Origin: Streptomyces sp. 2131.1
GTDB taxonomy: Bacteria > Actinomycetota > Actinomycetes > Streptomycetales > Streptomycetaceae
Reading direction: 5' to 3'
Length of the DNA stretch: 64,000 nucleotides
Assembly: GCF_900105515.1 (NCBI RefSeq)
Contig: NZ_FNSY01000001.1
Span: 4,762,001-4,826,000, forward strand
The position numbers were made by a program, and so were the translations under genes. Of the stretch, positions 1 to 8,943 are shown in pieces. The first letter of the stretch is position 1; each line of letters begins with the position of its first letter. The notes below the pieces were generated by a model, which saw only the letters and a program-made list of their open reading frames with translations, made no database searches and was not told where the DNA came from.

Positions 1-396
1 GAGCTTGGAGGCCGCCTTGATGGTGGCCTCGGCGGTCGCGGTCGGCACGGTCGCCCGCACGTACCCGAGCTTGTCGTACGCACGTCCCAGCACGGAGCCC
101 TTGACGGCGTCCAGCTGCTTGGTGACCTGCTCGGTCGCGCCGGGGGCGGTCGCGACCATCATGGTGATGTTCTTCTCGCCCTTGGCCTTGGCCTTGGTCA
201 GGACCTCGGCGTCGGCGGTGCCCAGCTTGTCCGCGGGAGCGGTGCCGGCGGCCTTGACGGGGGCGGTGGCCGGGTCGTCGGCGGCGAACACGGGGGAGAC
301 GCCGGTGGCGGCCAGCGCGGCCACCAGACCGGCGGCGGCCGCCACCCGGGCGGCGCGTCTCGCTCCGGATATGTAACCGGGGGATTCGGAGGTCAT
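1..396 (-). CDS. Secreted protein, N-terminal part; probable S8 (subtilisin-family) peptidase prodomain
   Basis: Only the first 132 residues are in the window; the rest lies beyond the left edge. The start shows a Sec-type signal: an arginine pair near residues 13-17, a hydrophobic Ala/Val/Leu stretch at about 18-37 and an AxA-type cleavage site near VFA at 36-38. The mature part is Ala/Lys-rich and contains ITMMVATAPG and LGYVRATVP, which look like the inhibitor-type prodomain of large Streptomyces secreted S8 peptidases. That family call is from memory of similar proteins; no catalytic residue is visible. ATG 396 is preferred over the in-frame ATG at 402 because an AGGG lies 6 nt upstream of 396 but touches 402. 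Confidence 0.6.
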   Translation of the reverse strand, partial: MTSESPGYISGARRAARVAAAAGLVAALAATGVSPVFAADDPATAPVKAAGTAPADKLGTADAEVLTKAKAKGEKNITMMVATAPGATEQVTKQLDAVKGSVLGRAYDKLGYVRATVPTATAEATIKAASKL

Positions 397-452
397 CAGC
401 ATCCCTGTATGTGAAAGAGAGAGTCCGGAAATCGGTACCGGATGACCGCTCA

Positions 453-472
453 CCCTGTCGTAAATGACAGGG
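453..472. promoter_or_regulatory. Perfect inverted repeat in the leader of the secreted-protein gene
   Basis: CCCTGTC and GACAGGG face each other across a 6-nt GTAAAT spacer, about 57 nt upstream of the start at 396. It could be an operator for the leftward gene or a hairpin in its 5' leader. No regulator for it is known to me. Confidence 0.4.
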
Positions 473-612
473 GTTTGTGGAGAGTTGCGGGATGCTTGTT
501 GCGGACATGGCGGAATTCCGCCACCGGGGCCGAAGTGTCACCGGGGGCGAATGGGCCCATACGTGACGAGAACGCGGTCATGTGGGGCGATCGGCGAGGT
601 GTCGCCCCCGGT

Positions 613-1671
613 TCAGCGGGGCAGGATCATCACATACGCCGCCGGCTCCCGGTCCGCCGCGGCCATCAGTGCTGTCCGGACCACGGTCGCCTGCTGCTCG
701 CGCGCGTCGCGCAGCTTCTTCGGCGTGAGGTGGACGACAGTGACGCCCAGCCGTTCCAGGTGCTCCCGCCGCGCTGCGTACGCGGACCACTCGGCCTCGT
801 GCTCCTCCTGACGCCGGCCCCCCTCCAGCCGGCTGTGGCGCGGGGCCCTGGTGTCCAGCTCCACCGCGACCGCCTCGTCGGGCCAGTAGGCGTCCACGCC
901 GCCCAGGTGCGGCCCGCCGGGCAGCCGCAGGTCCACGTTCCACAGCGGCTCCTTGAGCCCGTGCGCGCGCACCATGTCGTACAGCCGCTCCTCCGCCATG
1001 GCCCGGCCCTCCGCCAGCAGGGTGTCCACCGCGTGCACCACCTGAGGCCGGCCCAGCACCTTGGCACGGTTCAGCTCGCCGACCAGCACGGCCGGTTCGC
1101 AGTGGCCGCCGCGCACCGCCTCGGTGAGCAGCCGGCGCACCGTGACCGCTTCCCCGAGCCCCGCCACCGCGTCCGCCAGCGCCCGCGCCACCGGGGCCAC
1201 GGGCAGCCCGTCCACCCGTTCCGGGCGCGGCAGTTCGGCGGTCCGCAGCAGCCTGGCGTATCCGGCCGACCGCAGCCGGCGCACCCGGGGCACCAGCACG
1301 TCGACCCCCTCCACCGAGGCGACGGGCGGCGCGGCGGCGAAGCCGTACAGCGAGAGCGCGGCGAGCCCGGTGAGCATCGCCTCGCCGTACGCCGGGTCGG
1401 CGACCCGCGCGGCGGCCGTCCGCCGCCCGGAGACCGGCGGACGGCCCGCGTACAGCAGGGCGGACCGCAGCCGCTCCGGACCGCTGAGCGGACCGGGGTG
1501 CAGGACGAACACGCCGGGCAGCGGCTGCTGCCACGGCCCGCCGGCTCCGCACTGCTCGACGGCCCGTCCGGCGGGCACGCCCATCGCCTTCAACTGTGCT
1601 GCGGACAGCACGCGTTGGGCCGTGCGGGCGGTGACGGAGTGACAGGGCGGGAGCGGGGTGTTCTGGGTCAT
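613..1671 (-). CDS. Hypothetical protein with C-terminal endonuclease-like (DUF559/Vsr-type) region
   Basis: A 352-residue protein starting MTQNTPLP. The N-terminal third resembles the winged-helix 'AbiEi antitoxin-like' region often seen in stand-alone actinobacterial proteins. The C-terminus has the spaced pattern GGVDAYWPDEAVAVELD, then an RREHLERLGVTVVHLTP stretch, which is the layout of restriction-endonuclease-fold DUF559/Vsr proteins (D, then ExD, then a late His/Leu strand). No partner toxin is next to it, so it is not called an antitoxin. The ATG at 1671 has only a poor ribosome binding site, so the start is uncertain. Biological role unknown. Confidence 0.6.
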   Translation of the reverse strand: MTQNTPLPPCHSVTARTAQRVLSAAQLKAMGVPAGRAVEQCGAGGPWQQPLPGVFVLHPGPLSGPERLRSALLYAGRPPVSGRRTAAARVADPAYGEAMLTGLAALSLYGFAAAPPVASVEGVDVLVPRVRRLRSAGYARLLRTAELPRPERVDGLPVAPVARALADAVAGLGEAVTVRRLLTEAVRGGHCEPAVLVGELNRAKVLGRPQVVHAVDTLLAEGRAMAEERLYDMVRAHGLKEPLWNVDLRLPGGPHLGGVDAYWPDEAVAVELDTRAPRHSRLEGGRRQEEHEAEWSAYAARREHLERLGVTVVHLTPKKLRDAREQQATVVRTALMAAADREPAAYVMILPR

Positions 1672-1786
1672 GCTCCGGTGTATCCCGCCAACGGACCGGC
1701 CTTTAACCGTTGTTACAGGCCCGTCGACATACCAGGACAACAACACTGTCCTGCATCACGACCCGGCCCGTCCGGCGTTCGAGGAC

Positions 1787-1819
1787 GGAACCCCTGCCCT
1801 GGACCGGGGCAAGGGTTCC
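1787..1819 (-). terminator. Hairpin terminator of pepN
   Basis: Stem of 13 pairs with one mismatch and a 6-nt loop, starting 8 nt after the pepN stop on the minus strand. Confidence 0.6.
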
Positions 1820-1826
1820 CGGACGG

Positions 1827-4418
1827 TCAGGCCACCGAATCCGCCGCCTGCGCCCGCAGCCCCCGGGCGAGGTCGTCCCGCGCCTCCAGCACCAGCCGCC
1901 GCAGCGCCGGTGCCGCGTCGGGCCGGGACGCCAGCCACGCGTCGGTCGCCTCCAGCGTCGCCGGGTCGTCCTGGAGCGACGGGAACAGCCCCTTGACCAC
2001 GGCCATTCCGATCTGGATCGACCGCTCGGCCCAGACCCGCTCGATCGCCTCGAAGTACCGCGCGGTGTACGGCGCCAGCAGCTCCCGCTGCGAGGACTGC
2101 TCGAAGCCCGCGATCGTCGCCTCGACCAGAGCGTTGGACAGCGCGTCCGACTCCACGACGTCCGCCCACGCCCGGGCCTTCACCTCGGCGGACGGTCGCG
2201 AGGCCAGGCACCGTACGTGGTGCCGCTTGCCGGAGGCCGTGTCGTCCCGGGCCAGCTCCGCGTCGACCGCCCCCTCGTCGGCCGCGCCGTGCGCGACCAG
2301 CGGGGACAGGAACGCCCAGCGCAGCTCCTGGTCGACGTCGAGCCCGTCGATCCTGGCCGTGGAGTCGAGCAGCCCGGACAGCAGCTGGAAGTCGCTGTCC
2401 GACGCGGCGACCGACGCGAAGAACCGCGCCCACGCAAGCTGGTGCTCGCTGCCCGGCTCGGCGAGCCGCAGTTCGCCGAGCGCGCCCTCGGCCAGCGCCC
2501 TGCCGCTCTCCTCGCGCCACGCGGGAGCGGCGTAGTTCACGAGCGCGCCGCGCGTCCAGGCGTGCAGCATCTGGAGGACACCGATGTCCGTCTCGCGCCC
2601 GGCGAAGGCCAGGACCAGCGAGACGAAGTCGCGGGCCGGCATCAGCCCGTCGCGGGTGAGGTTCCACAGCGCGGACCAGCACAGCGCCCGGGCCAGCGGG
2701 TCCGTGATGTCGCCCAGGTGCGCGCGCAGGGTCGCGAGCGACACCTCGTCGAAGCGGACCTTGCAGTACGTGAGGTCGTCGTCGTTGACGAGGATCAGCT
2801 CGGGTCGCTCGGCCCCGGCCAGCTCCCCGATCACGGTGCGCGGACCCGACACATCCGCCTCGGCACGCGCGTAACGCACCAGCTCACCCTCGGCGTTGCG
2901 GCTGTACAGGCCGACGGCGACCCGGTGGGGGCGCAGCTCCGGGTGGGACTCGGCGGCCTCCTGGAGGACGGCCAGCTCGGTGATCCGGCCGGCCGCGTCG
3001 TACGTCGCCACCGGGGTCAGCGAGTTGACGCCCGCGGTCTGGAGCCAGGAGCGCGACCATGCGGTCATGTCCCGGCCGGACGTCTCGGACAGCACCGACA
3101 GCAGGTCCCCGAGCCGGGTGTTGCCGTAGGCGTGCTTCTTGAAGTAGCGCCGGGCGCCCTCCAGGAACGCGTCCCGTCCCACGTACGCCACGAGCTGCTT
3201 GAGGACGGAGGCGCCCTTGGCGTACGTGATGCCGTCGAAGTTCAGCTTGGCGTCCTCCAGGTCACGGATGTCGGCCGTGATCGGGTGCGTGGAGGGCAGC
3301 TGGTCGGCGCGGTACGCCCAGGACTTGCGGTTGTTGGCGAAGGTGATCCAGCCGTCCTCGAAGCGGGTCGCGCCGGTCATCGCGAAGACGCCCATGAAGT
3401 CCGCGAAGGACTCCTTCAGCCACAGGTCGTCCCACCACTGCATGGTGACGAGGTCCCCGAACCACATGTGCGCCATCTCGTGCAGGATGACGTTGGCCCG
3501 GCCCTCGTACGCCGCCTGCGTCACCTTGCCGCGGAAGATGTACTCCTCGCGGAACGTGACGCAGCCCGGGTTCTCCATCGCGCCGAGGTTGTACTCCGGC
3601 ACGAACGCCTGGTCGTACTTCCCGAAGGGGTACGGGTAGTCGAAGTTGTCGTGGAAGAAGTCCAGGCCCTGCTTGGTGATCAGGAAGACGTCGTCGGCGT
3701 CGAAGTGCTTGGCGAGCCCCTTGCGGCACATCGCGCCGAGCGGGATCTCCAGCGTCGTGCCGTCCTCGAAGGTCCGGCTGTAGGAGTCGGTGACGTAGTG
3801 GTACGGGCCGGCGACGACCGCCGTGATGTACGTGGAGATCGGCTCGGTCTCCGCGAACCGCCACACCCCGCCCTCGCGGGACTCCTCCGCGCCGTTGCTC
3901 CACACCGTCCACTCCGCGGGCGCCGTCACCCGGAAGCGGTAGGGGGCCTTGAGGTCGGGCTGCTCGAAGTTGGCGAAGACCCGGCGGGCGTCCGCCGGTT
4001 CGTACTGGGTGTAGAGGTAGACCTCGCCGTCCTCCGGGTCGACGAAGCGGTGCATGCCCTCGCCGGTCCGGCTGTACGCGCACTGCGCGTCGACCACCAG
4101 GACGTGTTCGCCCTCCGCCAGGTCCGCCAGCGCGATCCGCGCCCCGTCGAAGACGACCGCCGGGTCAAGCTCGGCCCCGTCCAGCGTCACCGCGTTCACC
4201 GAGGGGGCGATGAGGTCCGCGAAGGTGGACGCGCCGCCGCGCGCCGCGCGGAACCGGATCGTCGTCACCGAGCGGAAGGTCGACGGGCCCTCCGCCGGCT
4301 CGTCACGGCCGGGCTCGCCGGTCGCGGAGCGGACGTCGAGTTCGACGTCGTAACCGTCCACGGTCAGCAGCTCCGCCCGCTCGCGGGCCTCGTCTCGGGT
4401 CAGGTTCTCGCCGGGCAC
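1827..4418 (-). CDS. pepN: Aminopeptidase N, M1 zinc metallopeptidase
   Basis: 863 residues, the normal size of actinobacterial PepN, a cytoplasmic enzyme that removes N-terminal residues from peptides. The exopeptidase motif GAMEN is at 279-283. The zinc site is HEMAH at 313-317, with the third ligand Glu336 in WLKESFADF, exactly the HExxH-x18-E spacing of the family. The C-terminal half is the helical ERAP1-like domain. The GTG start at 4418 follows an AAGGAG ribosome binding site. It is divergent from the thiol-reductase gene at 4562 and ends in its own hairpin. Confidence 0.95.
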   Translation of the reverse strand: MPGENLTRDEARERAELLTVDGYDVELDVRSATGEPGRDEPAEGPSTFRSVTTIRFRAARGGASTFADLIAPSVNAVTLDGAELDPAVVFDGARIALADLAEGEHVLVVDAQCAYSRTGEGMHRFVDPEDGEVYLYTQYEPADARRVFANFEQPDLKAPYRFRVTAPAEWTVWSNGAEESREGGVWRFAETEPISTYITAVVAGPYHYVTDSYSRTFEDGTTLEIPLGAMCRKGLAKHFDADDVFLITKQGLDFFHDNFDYPYPFGKYDQAFVPEYNLGAMENPGCVTFREEYIFRGKVTQAAYEGRANVILHEMAHMWFGDLVTMQWWDDLWLKESFADFMGVFAMTGATRFEDGWITFANNRKSWAYRADQLPSTHPITADIRDLEDAKLNFDGITYAKGASVLKQLVAYVGRDAFLEGARRYFKKHAYGNTRLGDLLSVLSETSGRDMTAWSRSWLQTAGVNSLTPVATYDAAGRITELAVLQEAAESHPELRPHRVAVGLYSRNAEGELVRYARAEADVSGPRTVIGELAGAERPELILVNDDDLTYCKVRFDEVSLATLRAHLGDITDPLARALCWSALWNLTRDGLMPARDFVSLVLAFAGRETDIGVLQMLHAWTRGALVNYAAPAWREESGRALAEGALGELRLAEPGSEHQLAWARFFASVAASDSDFQLLSGLLDSTARIDGLDVDQELRWAFLSPLVAHGAADEGAVDAELARDDTASGKRHHVRCLASRPSAEVKARAWADVVESDALSNALVEATIAGFEQSSQRELLAPYTARYFEAIERVWAERSIQIGMAVVKGLFPSLQDDPATLEATDAWLASRPDAAPALRRLVLEARDDLARGLRAQAADSVA

Positions 4419-4561
4419 GGCACACTCCTTTGTGTCACGTTCGAATAATTTGATCCTCCCATGCCGCCTCCCGGCCTCGCGGGCGGGAATGGCCGAAGCG
4501 CCGTCCGGTGTTCTCGCGCACAGACTTGCCCACAGATGCGTTCATCCGTTCGAGGAGAGAG

Positions 4562-5212
4562 ATGTCTGACAACAGCACCGCGACCGGCAGGACCCCCGTC
4601 GACTTCTGGTTCGACCCGGTCTGCCCCTGGGCCTGGATGACCTCCCGCTGGATGCTGGAGGTGGAGAAGGTCCGCGACGTCGAGGTCCGCTGGCACGTGA
4701 TGAGCCTGTCGGTGCTCAACGAGGACCGGCTCGACGACCTGCCCGCCGAGTACCGCGACATGCTGGAGAACAAGGCGTGGGGCCCTGTGCGCGTGGTGGT
4801 CGCCGCCCAGCAGCTCCACGGCGACGAGGTGGTGGGCCCCCTCTACACCGCGCTCGGCACCCGCTTCCACAACCGGGGCGAGGGCGTCACCCGCGAGGCC
4901 GTCGAGGCCGCGCTGAAGGACGTCGGCCTCCCCGTCGAGCTGGCGGACCACGCGGACTCCGACGCCTACGACACCGAGCTGCGCGCCTCCCACAAGGAGG
5001 GCATCGACAAAGTGGGCCAGGAGGTCGGCACCCCGGTCATCGCCGTCCCCGGCGCCGACGGCGAGCAGCTCGCCTTCTTCGGCCCGGTCGTCACCCCCGC
5101 CCCCAAGGGCGAGGACGCCGCGAAGCTCTGGGACGGCACCCTGATGGTCGCCTCGATCCCCGGCTTCTACGAGATCAAGCGCACCCGCACCCAGGGCCCG
5201 ATCTTCGACTGA
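4562..5212 (+). CDS. DsbA-family protein, mycothiol-dependent nitroreductase (Rv2466c) type
   Basis: 216 residues with a thioredoxin-like fold similar to the mycobacterial Rv2466c family, mycothiol-linked reductases with a DsbA-type helical insertion. The N-terminal strand DFWFDP leads into the active site C21-P-W-A-W. The cis-Pro region is VGTPVIAVPG. The second active-site cysteine is replaced by alanine, so this copy should act by a one-cysteine (mycothiol-adduct) mechanism. The ATG at 4562 sits behind a GAGGAG site. It is followed by its own terminator hairpin. Confidence 0.85.
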   Translation: MSDNSTATGRTPVDFWFDPVCPWAWMTSRWMLEVEKVRDVEVRWHVMSLSVLNEDRLDDLPAEYRDMLENKAWGPVRVVVAAQQLHGDEVVGPLYTALGTRFHNRGEGVTREAVEAALKDVGLPVELADHADSDAYDTELRASHKEGIDKVGQEVGTPVIAVPGADGEQLAFFGPVVTPAPKGEDAAKLWDGTLMVASIPGFYEIKRTRTQGPIFD

Positions 5213-5226
5213 GCGCAAGCGGCGTC

Positions 5227-5255
5227 GCGGGGACCGGCCACGGACCGGTCCCCGC
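5227..5255 (+). terminator. Hairpin terminator after the DsbA-family gene
   Basis: 11-bp perfect stem (GCGGGGACCGG with its complement), 7-nt loop, 14 nt after the stop codon at 5212. Confidence 0.6.
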
Positions 5256-5335
5256 CGCCTTCTGTGACGGCACCGTGACGCAATATGTGACCTGGGGCAC
5301 AGCCCGGCTCCGGCGCCCTTTGATCATCTGGGCGG

Positions 5336-6217
5336 ATGCGTCCTGCCACCGCCCTCGTCCTGTGTGCCGCCCTCGCGAGCACCGCGCTGCTCGCCGGATG
5401 CGGGAAGGAGACGGCCGGTGCCCCGGCCTCGCCCGGGGCGACCTGCGCGCCCGCCGAGCCGGTCGTGGGCCCCGACGGGCGGACCTGGGACAACGTCCGG
5501 GTCGTCAGCGGAAAGTGCGGTCCCTCGGGCGCCCCGTCCACCGGGTACGAGGTCACCAACACCGACAAGGAACCGCTCACCTTCACCATCACGTTCACCT
5601 TGGTCAACGGCCTCGGCGAGGCGATGGACAACATCACGCGCACCGTGGAGGCGGTCGGGCCCGGGCAGACCGTGCGGCGGCCCCTGGACACGGCGGACGG
5701 ACCGGGCTCGGCCCGCTCGTACCGGGCCCGGATCATCAAGGTGCGGGCCGTCCCGTCGGACGGGGCGGGCGGGGACTGCCCGTCCTCCGGGGTCCGCATC
5801 ACCAACGACCGGGGCGACGCCGCGATGGGACTGCGCGTCGTGGGCATCCACCTGGAGAACTGCGGGACCGCCGACTACCACCTCAACGGCTACCCGTCGC
5901 TCCGGCTCCTCGACGAGGACCGGGAGCCGGTGAGCGGTGTGGACCTCCTGCACGGCACCGACAAGATCTCGACCGGGGTCGGTGGGAGCGCCGCGCCCCG
6001 GCCCGTGACCCTGCGGCCGGGGGAGTCCGCGCGCGCGACCCTCGCCTGGCGCAACACCACCACCGAGGGCGACCCGGTGAACGCCCCGTACGTCGAGGTC
6101 ACCGCGAAGCCCGGCGCGAAGCCCGTGACGGTCACCCCGGAGCTCGACCTCGGCACCACGGGCCGGCTCGGCGTCGGCCCGTGGAAGAAGACCCCGGCGG
6201 GCGCCGGTCAGCAGTAG
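5336..6217 (+). CDS. DUF4232-containing lipoprotein
   Basis: 293 residues. The N-terminus is a lipoprotein signal: a hydrophobic stretch to residue 19 followed by LAGC with Cys22 as the lipidated residue, so the protein is anchored on the outer face of the membrane. Residues of about 30-120 resemble a beta-sandwich FxLxG-type domain (TNTDKEPLTFTITFTLVNG). From about 140 onward, C-x5-ITNDRG through LENCGTADYHLNGYPSL matches the DUF4232 pattern of Streptomyces lipoproteins. Function unknown. Its 3' end overlaps the convergent aldo/keto reductase gene by 10 nt. Confidence 0.8.
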   Translation: MRPATALVLCAALASTALLAGCGKETAGAPASPGATCAPAEPVVGPDGRTWDNVRVVSGKCGPSGAPSTGYEVTNTDKEPLTFTITFTLVNGLGEAMDNITRTVEAVGPGQTVRRPLDTADGPGSARSYRARIIKVRAVPSDGAGGDCPSSGVRITNDRGDAAMGLRVVGIHLENCGTADYHLNGYPSLRLLDEDREPVSGVDLLHGTDKISTGVGGSAAPRPVTLRPGESARATLAWRNTTTEGDPVNAPYVEVTAKPGAKPVTVTPELDLGTTGRLGVGPWKKTPAGAGQQ

Positions 6218-7179
6218 AAGTTGCGCGGCCACCGGTGCTCGGCCAGGACCGCCAACTGCTTGCCGGTGAGCGGCTGTCCGTCGCTCACGGCGGTGTTGCG
6301 CTCCACGTTGCGGACGCTGCGCATGCCCGGGATGACCGTGGAGACCGCCGGGTGGCTCAGGACGAACCGCAGCGCGTGCTCCGCGAGCGCGTCCTGCCCG
6401 ATGCCCAGGTCCGAGACGAGCGCCGCGACGCGCCGCTCGACCTGCGCCGGGCGGTCGCCCTTGAAGTAGCGGTTGCGGAAGTCACCCTCGGGGAAGGTCG
6501 TGTCCGCGGTGATCCGGCCGGTCAGTCCGCCCTCGTCCAGCGCGACCCGCACGATCACACCGACGCCGTGCTCCGCGCAGGCCGGCAGGAATTCGTCGGC
6601 CGGGGCCTGGTCGAACACGTTGTAGATGACCTGCACGCTGTCGACCGCGCCGCTGCGGACGAGCGCGACGGCGCTCTCGGGCGCGTGGTCGTTGACGGAG
6701 ACCCCGAACAGGCGGATCTTGCCCTCCTGCTTCAGCGCGGCGACCGTCTCCAGCCAGTCCCCGCGCCCCAGCCACTCGTCGTTCCAGACATGGAACTGGA
6801 GCACGTCGAAGTGGTCCAGCCCGGAGGCGGCGAGGCTGGTCTCCAGGCTGCCGCGGATGTGCTCGCCGGGGAACACGTCCGCCGGGTCCAGGCCGTCCGC
6901 CGCCGGCCACCCCCCGTTCTTCGGCGGCACCTTGGTCGCGACCAGCACCTCGTCACCGGCCCGTTCCCGTACCACCTGCCCGACGATGCGCTCGCTCTCG
7001 CCGTAGCCGCGCGCGGTGTCGATGAAGTTGACGCCCAGATCGATGGCCCGGTTCAGGGCGCGCAGCGACTCGTCCCGCGTCGCCCCCACCCAGCTGGACT
7101 CACCGATGCCCCAGGCGCCGTAGCCGATCTCCGACACCGAAAGTCCGCTGCGTCCCAGCTCGCGGTAGCGCACAGTCAT
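6208..7179 (-). CDS. Aldo/keto reductase
   Basis: 323 residues forming an NADPH-dependent AKR TIM barrel. The catalytic tetrad is visible: Asp54 and Tyr59 in DTARGYGESE, Lys83 in VLVATKVPP and His130 in LQFHVWND. The cofactor-binding C-terminal part includes STVIPGMRSVRNVERN. The closest style is the yeast/bacterial oxidoreductase subgroup (YghZ/IolS-like); the substrate cannot be read from sequence. The ATG start at 7179 directly precedes TVRYRELGRSGL, the usual first strand of the family. It stands alone between convergent and same-strand neighbours. Confidence 0.9.
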   Translation of the reverse strand: MTVRYRELGRSGLSVSEIGYGAWGIGESSWVGATRDESLRALNRAIDLGVNFIDTARGYGESERIVGQVVRERAGDEVLVATKVPPKNGGWPAADGLDPADVFPGEHIRGSLETSLAASGLDHFDVLQFHVWNDEWLGRGDWLETVAALKQEGKIRLFGVSVNDHAPESAVALVRSGAVDSVQVIYNVFDQAPADEFLPACAEHGVGVIVRVALDEGGLTGRITADTTFPEGDFRNRYFKGDRPAQVERRVAALVSDLGIGQDALAEHALRFVLSHPAVSTVIPGMRSVRNVERNTAVSDGQPLTGKQLAVLAEHRWPRNFYC

Positions 7180-7262
7180 CCTCCACGTCGTCGTCCCGTT
7201 CCGGGCACATCAGGTCGACGATAGGAGAGCCGCCCGTCAACGGCAGCCGGTTTTACGGGCGT

Positions 7263-8102
7263 TCAGCCGGCCACCGGGCTGTGAACGAGGACCGGGTCGC
7301 CGACCCGCACCACGCCCTCGCGGACCACCGCGTTCTTCGCGCCGAAGCTCAGCTTGTTCCCGAAATCGGGCTCCCTGCGGTACGTGGCCAGCGTGCGCAC
7401 CGGCTCCGGGCCGGCGCGGCGGCCGGTGCGCTGGTCGACCAGCGGGACGTTGCACCGCAGCGCCCGTACCGAGTAGGCGAGTTCGGCGGTGCCCACGGTC
7501 ATCCGCGCCACCCGGTCCTCGAAGTGCGGCTCGTCGTCGCCGGTCAGCACGATGTTGGCCCGGAAGCGGTCCATGGGGACGGGCGCGGCGTCGCCCCGGG
7601 CCGCGATGCGGGCGTTGAGGCCGGCCAGCGAGGCCGTCGAGGTGACCAGGACCGCGTGCGCGTCGCCGAAGTTGACCTTGCCGGGGGTCTCGCCCCAGCC
7701 GTCCCGGTCGAAGCCGGGCCGCACCCGTACCAGCCGGGACGCGGCTCCCAGCACATCGGAGAACCACTCGGCGGCCTCGTCCCCCTGGTCGACGGCCTCG
7801 CCGAGGTCCCGGCCGAACATGGTGACCTCGCGGCGCGGCCCGTCCGGGGTCACGTCGAACCGCAGCGTGCCGGTGCCCTCGGCGGACAGGGCGAGGGCCG
7901 CTCCGGAGTCCAGGACCCGGGCGCCGACCGCCGCCATCGCGGGGTGGGTGCGCTGGCTGCGGAAGGCGCCTTCGGCCGCGTCGACCACCATGAAGGTCCG
8001 GTCGTGGGCGAGGCCGGTGGCGGTGACCCGCGCGGAGTCGACCGCGGTCCCGGCGCAGCCCTTGACGGGGTAGTACACCAGCTCGTGGACGGTGATCGTC
8101 AT
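7263..8102 (-). CDS. MOSC domain-containing protein
   Basis: 279 residues. It has an N-terminal MOSC beta-barrel (TVHELVYYPVKGCAG at the start) followed by the MOSC domain, with the conserved RFRANIVLTGDDEPHFED block. The family includes the mARC/YcbX molybdenum-cofactor sulfurase-related reductases. The YcbX-type cysteine region is represented by LRCNVPLVDQRTG near the C-terminus. The ATG at 8102 follows a GAGGAG box 7 nt upstream. The substrate is unknown; N-hydroxylated base reduction is only a family-level guess. Confidence 0.85.
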   Translation of the reverse strand: MTITVHELVYYPVKGCAGTAVDSARVTATGLAHDRTFMVVDAAEGAFRSQRTHPAMAAVGARVLDSGAALALSAEGTGTLRFDVTPDGPRREVTMFGRDLGEAVDQGDEAAEWFSDVLGAASRLVRVRPGFDRDGWGETPGKVNFGDAHAVLVTSTASLAGLNARIAARGDAAPVPMDRFRANIVLTGDDEPHFEDRVARMTVGTAELAYSVRALRCNVPLVDQRTGRRAGPEPVRTLATYRREPDFGNKLSFGAKNAVVREGVVRVGDPVLVHSPVAG

Positions 8103-8148
8103 GATGTGCTCCTCATGCCGGACATCATGGCAGCCGGGGGATGCGACA

Positions 8149-8187
8149 GGGAGGCCCCCGCCTGTCACGTCCGGGCGGGGGCCTCCC
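8149..8187 (-). terminator. Strong hairpin terminator downstream of sodF
   Basis: 14-bp perfect stem (GGGAGGCCCCCGCC with its complement), 11-nt loop, about 79 nt past the sodF stop and in the leader of the MOSC gene. Confidence 0.7.
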
Positions 8188-8265
8188 CTTCATCCGCCTG
8201 CCCGGTGAAGGTTGAGAAGACGATCACGAGGCAGGACGCTCGGTGCGCCCCGGCAGGGGCCCTGC

Positions 8266-8907
8266 TCAGGGGGCGAGGAGCAGCACGTCCGCGCGCTCCT
8301 TGGCGGCGGCGTAGCGCTCGGCCACGTCCTGCCAGTTGACGACGGCCCACATCGCCTCGATGAAGTCGACCTTCTGGTTCTTGTACTGGAGGTAGAAGGC
8401 GTGCTCCCAGGCGTCGAAGACGAGGACCGGGACCGAGCCCTGTCCCACGTTGCCCTGGTGGTCGTAGACCTGCTCGACGATCAGCTTGCCGCTGACCGGC
8501 TCGTACGCGAGGACGCCCCAGCCGGAGCCCTGCGTGGTGGCTGCGGCCTTCGTCAGCTGGGACTTGAAGCCGGCGAAGGAGCCGAAGGACTCGGTGATCG
8601 CGTCCGCGAGGTCGCCGACGCCGTCCGCCGCGAGGGGCTCGCCGCCGCCGTCGCCGGTCATGTTGTGCCAGTAGATCGAGTGCAGGATGTGGCCGGACAG
8701 GTGGAAGGCGAGGTTCTTCTGGAGGCCGTTGATGGCTCCCCAGGCCTCCTTGTCGCGGGCCTCCTCCAGCTGCTCCAGGGTGTCGTTGGCGCCCTTCACG
8801 TAAGCGGCGTGGTGCTTGTCGTGGTGGAGCTCGATGATCTGCGGGTTGATGACCGGTTCGAGCGCGGCGTAGTCGTACGGGAGTTCCGGGAGCGTGTACG
8901 TGGCCAT
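8266..8907 (-). CDS. sodF: Superoxide dismutase, Fe(/Mn) family
   Basis: 213 residues; converts superoxide to peroxide and oxygen in the cytoplasm. The metal ligands are visible: His28 in ELHHDKHH, His76 in LHSIYW, and Asp165 and His169 in VFDAWEHAFY. The start at 8907 (MATYTLPELPYDY) matches the conserved N-terminus and has a GGAGGG site upstream. In S. coelicolor the iron enzyme is switched off by nickel through Nur, and the upstream region here carries a matching Nur box. A terminator follows the gene. Confidence 0.95.
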   Translation of the reverse strand: MATYTLPELPYDYAALEPVINPQIIELHHDKHHAAYVKGANDTLEQLEEARDKEAWGAINGLQKNLAFHLSGHILHSIYWHNMTGDGGGEPLAADGVGDLADAITESFGSFAGFKSQLTKAAATTQGSGWGVLAYEPVSGKLIVEQVYDHQGNVGQGSVPVLVFDAWEHAFYLQYKNQKVDFIEAMWAVVNWQDVAERYAAAKERADVLLLAP

Positions 8908-8943
8908 TGGTTTCGAACCCTCCAACTGCTGACAAGTTGTTAT

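Noticed and set aside
1061..1642. Plus-strand 193-codon frame opposite the 613-1671 gene
   Set aside because: No ribosome binding site and a Ser/Arg/Thr-rich shadow composition.
613..1671. AbiEi-type antitoxin of a toxin-antitoxin pair
   Set aside because: No AbiEii-like toxin is adjacent and the C-terminus looks like a nuclease-fold domain, so only a hypothetical call is made.
1710..4448. A 912-codon plus-strand frame across pepN
   Set aside because: Antisense shadow of the M1 peptidase; Arg/Gly/Val-rich composition and no recognisable motif or start signal.
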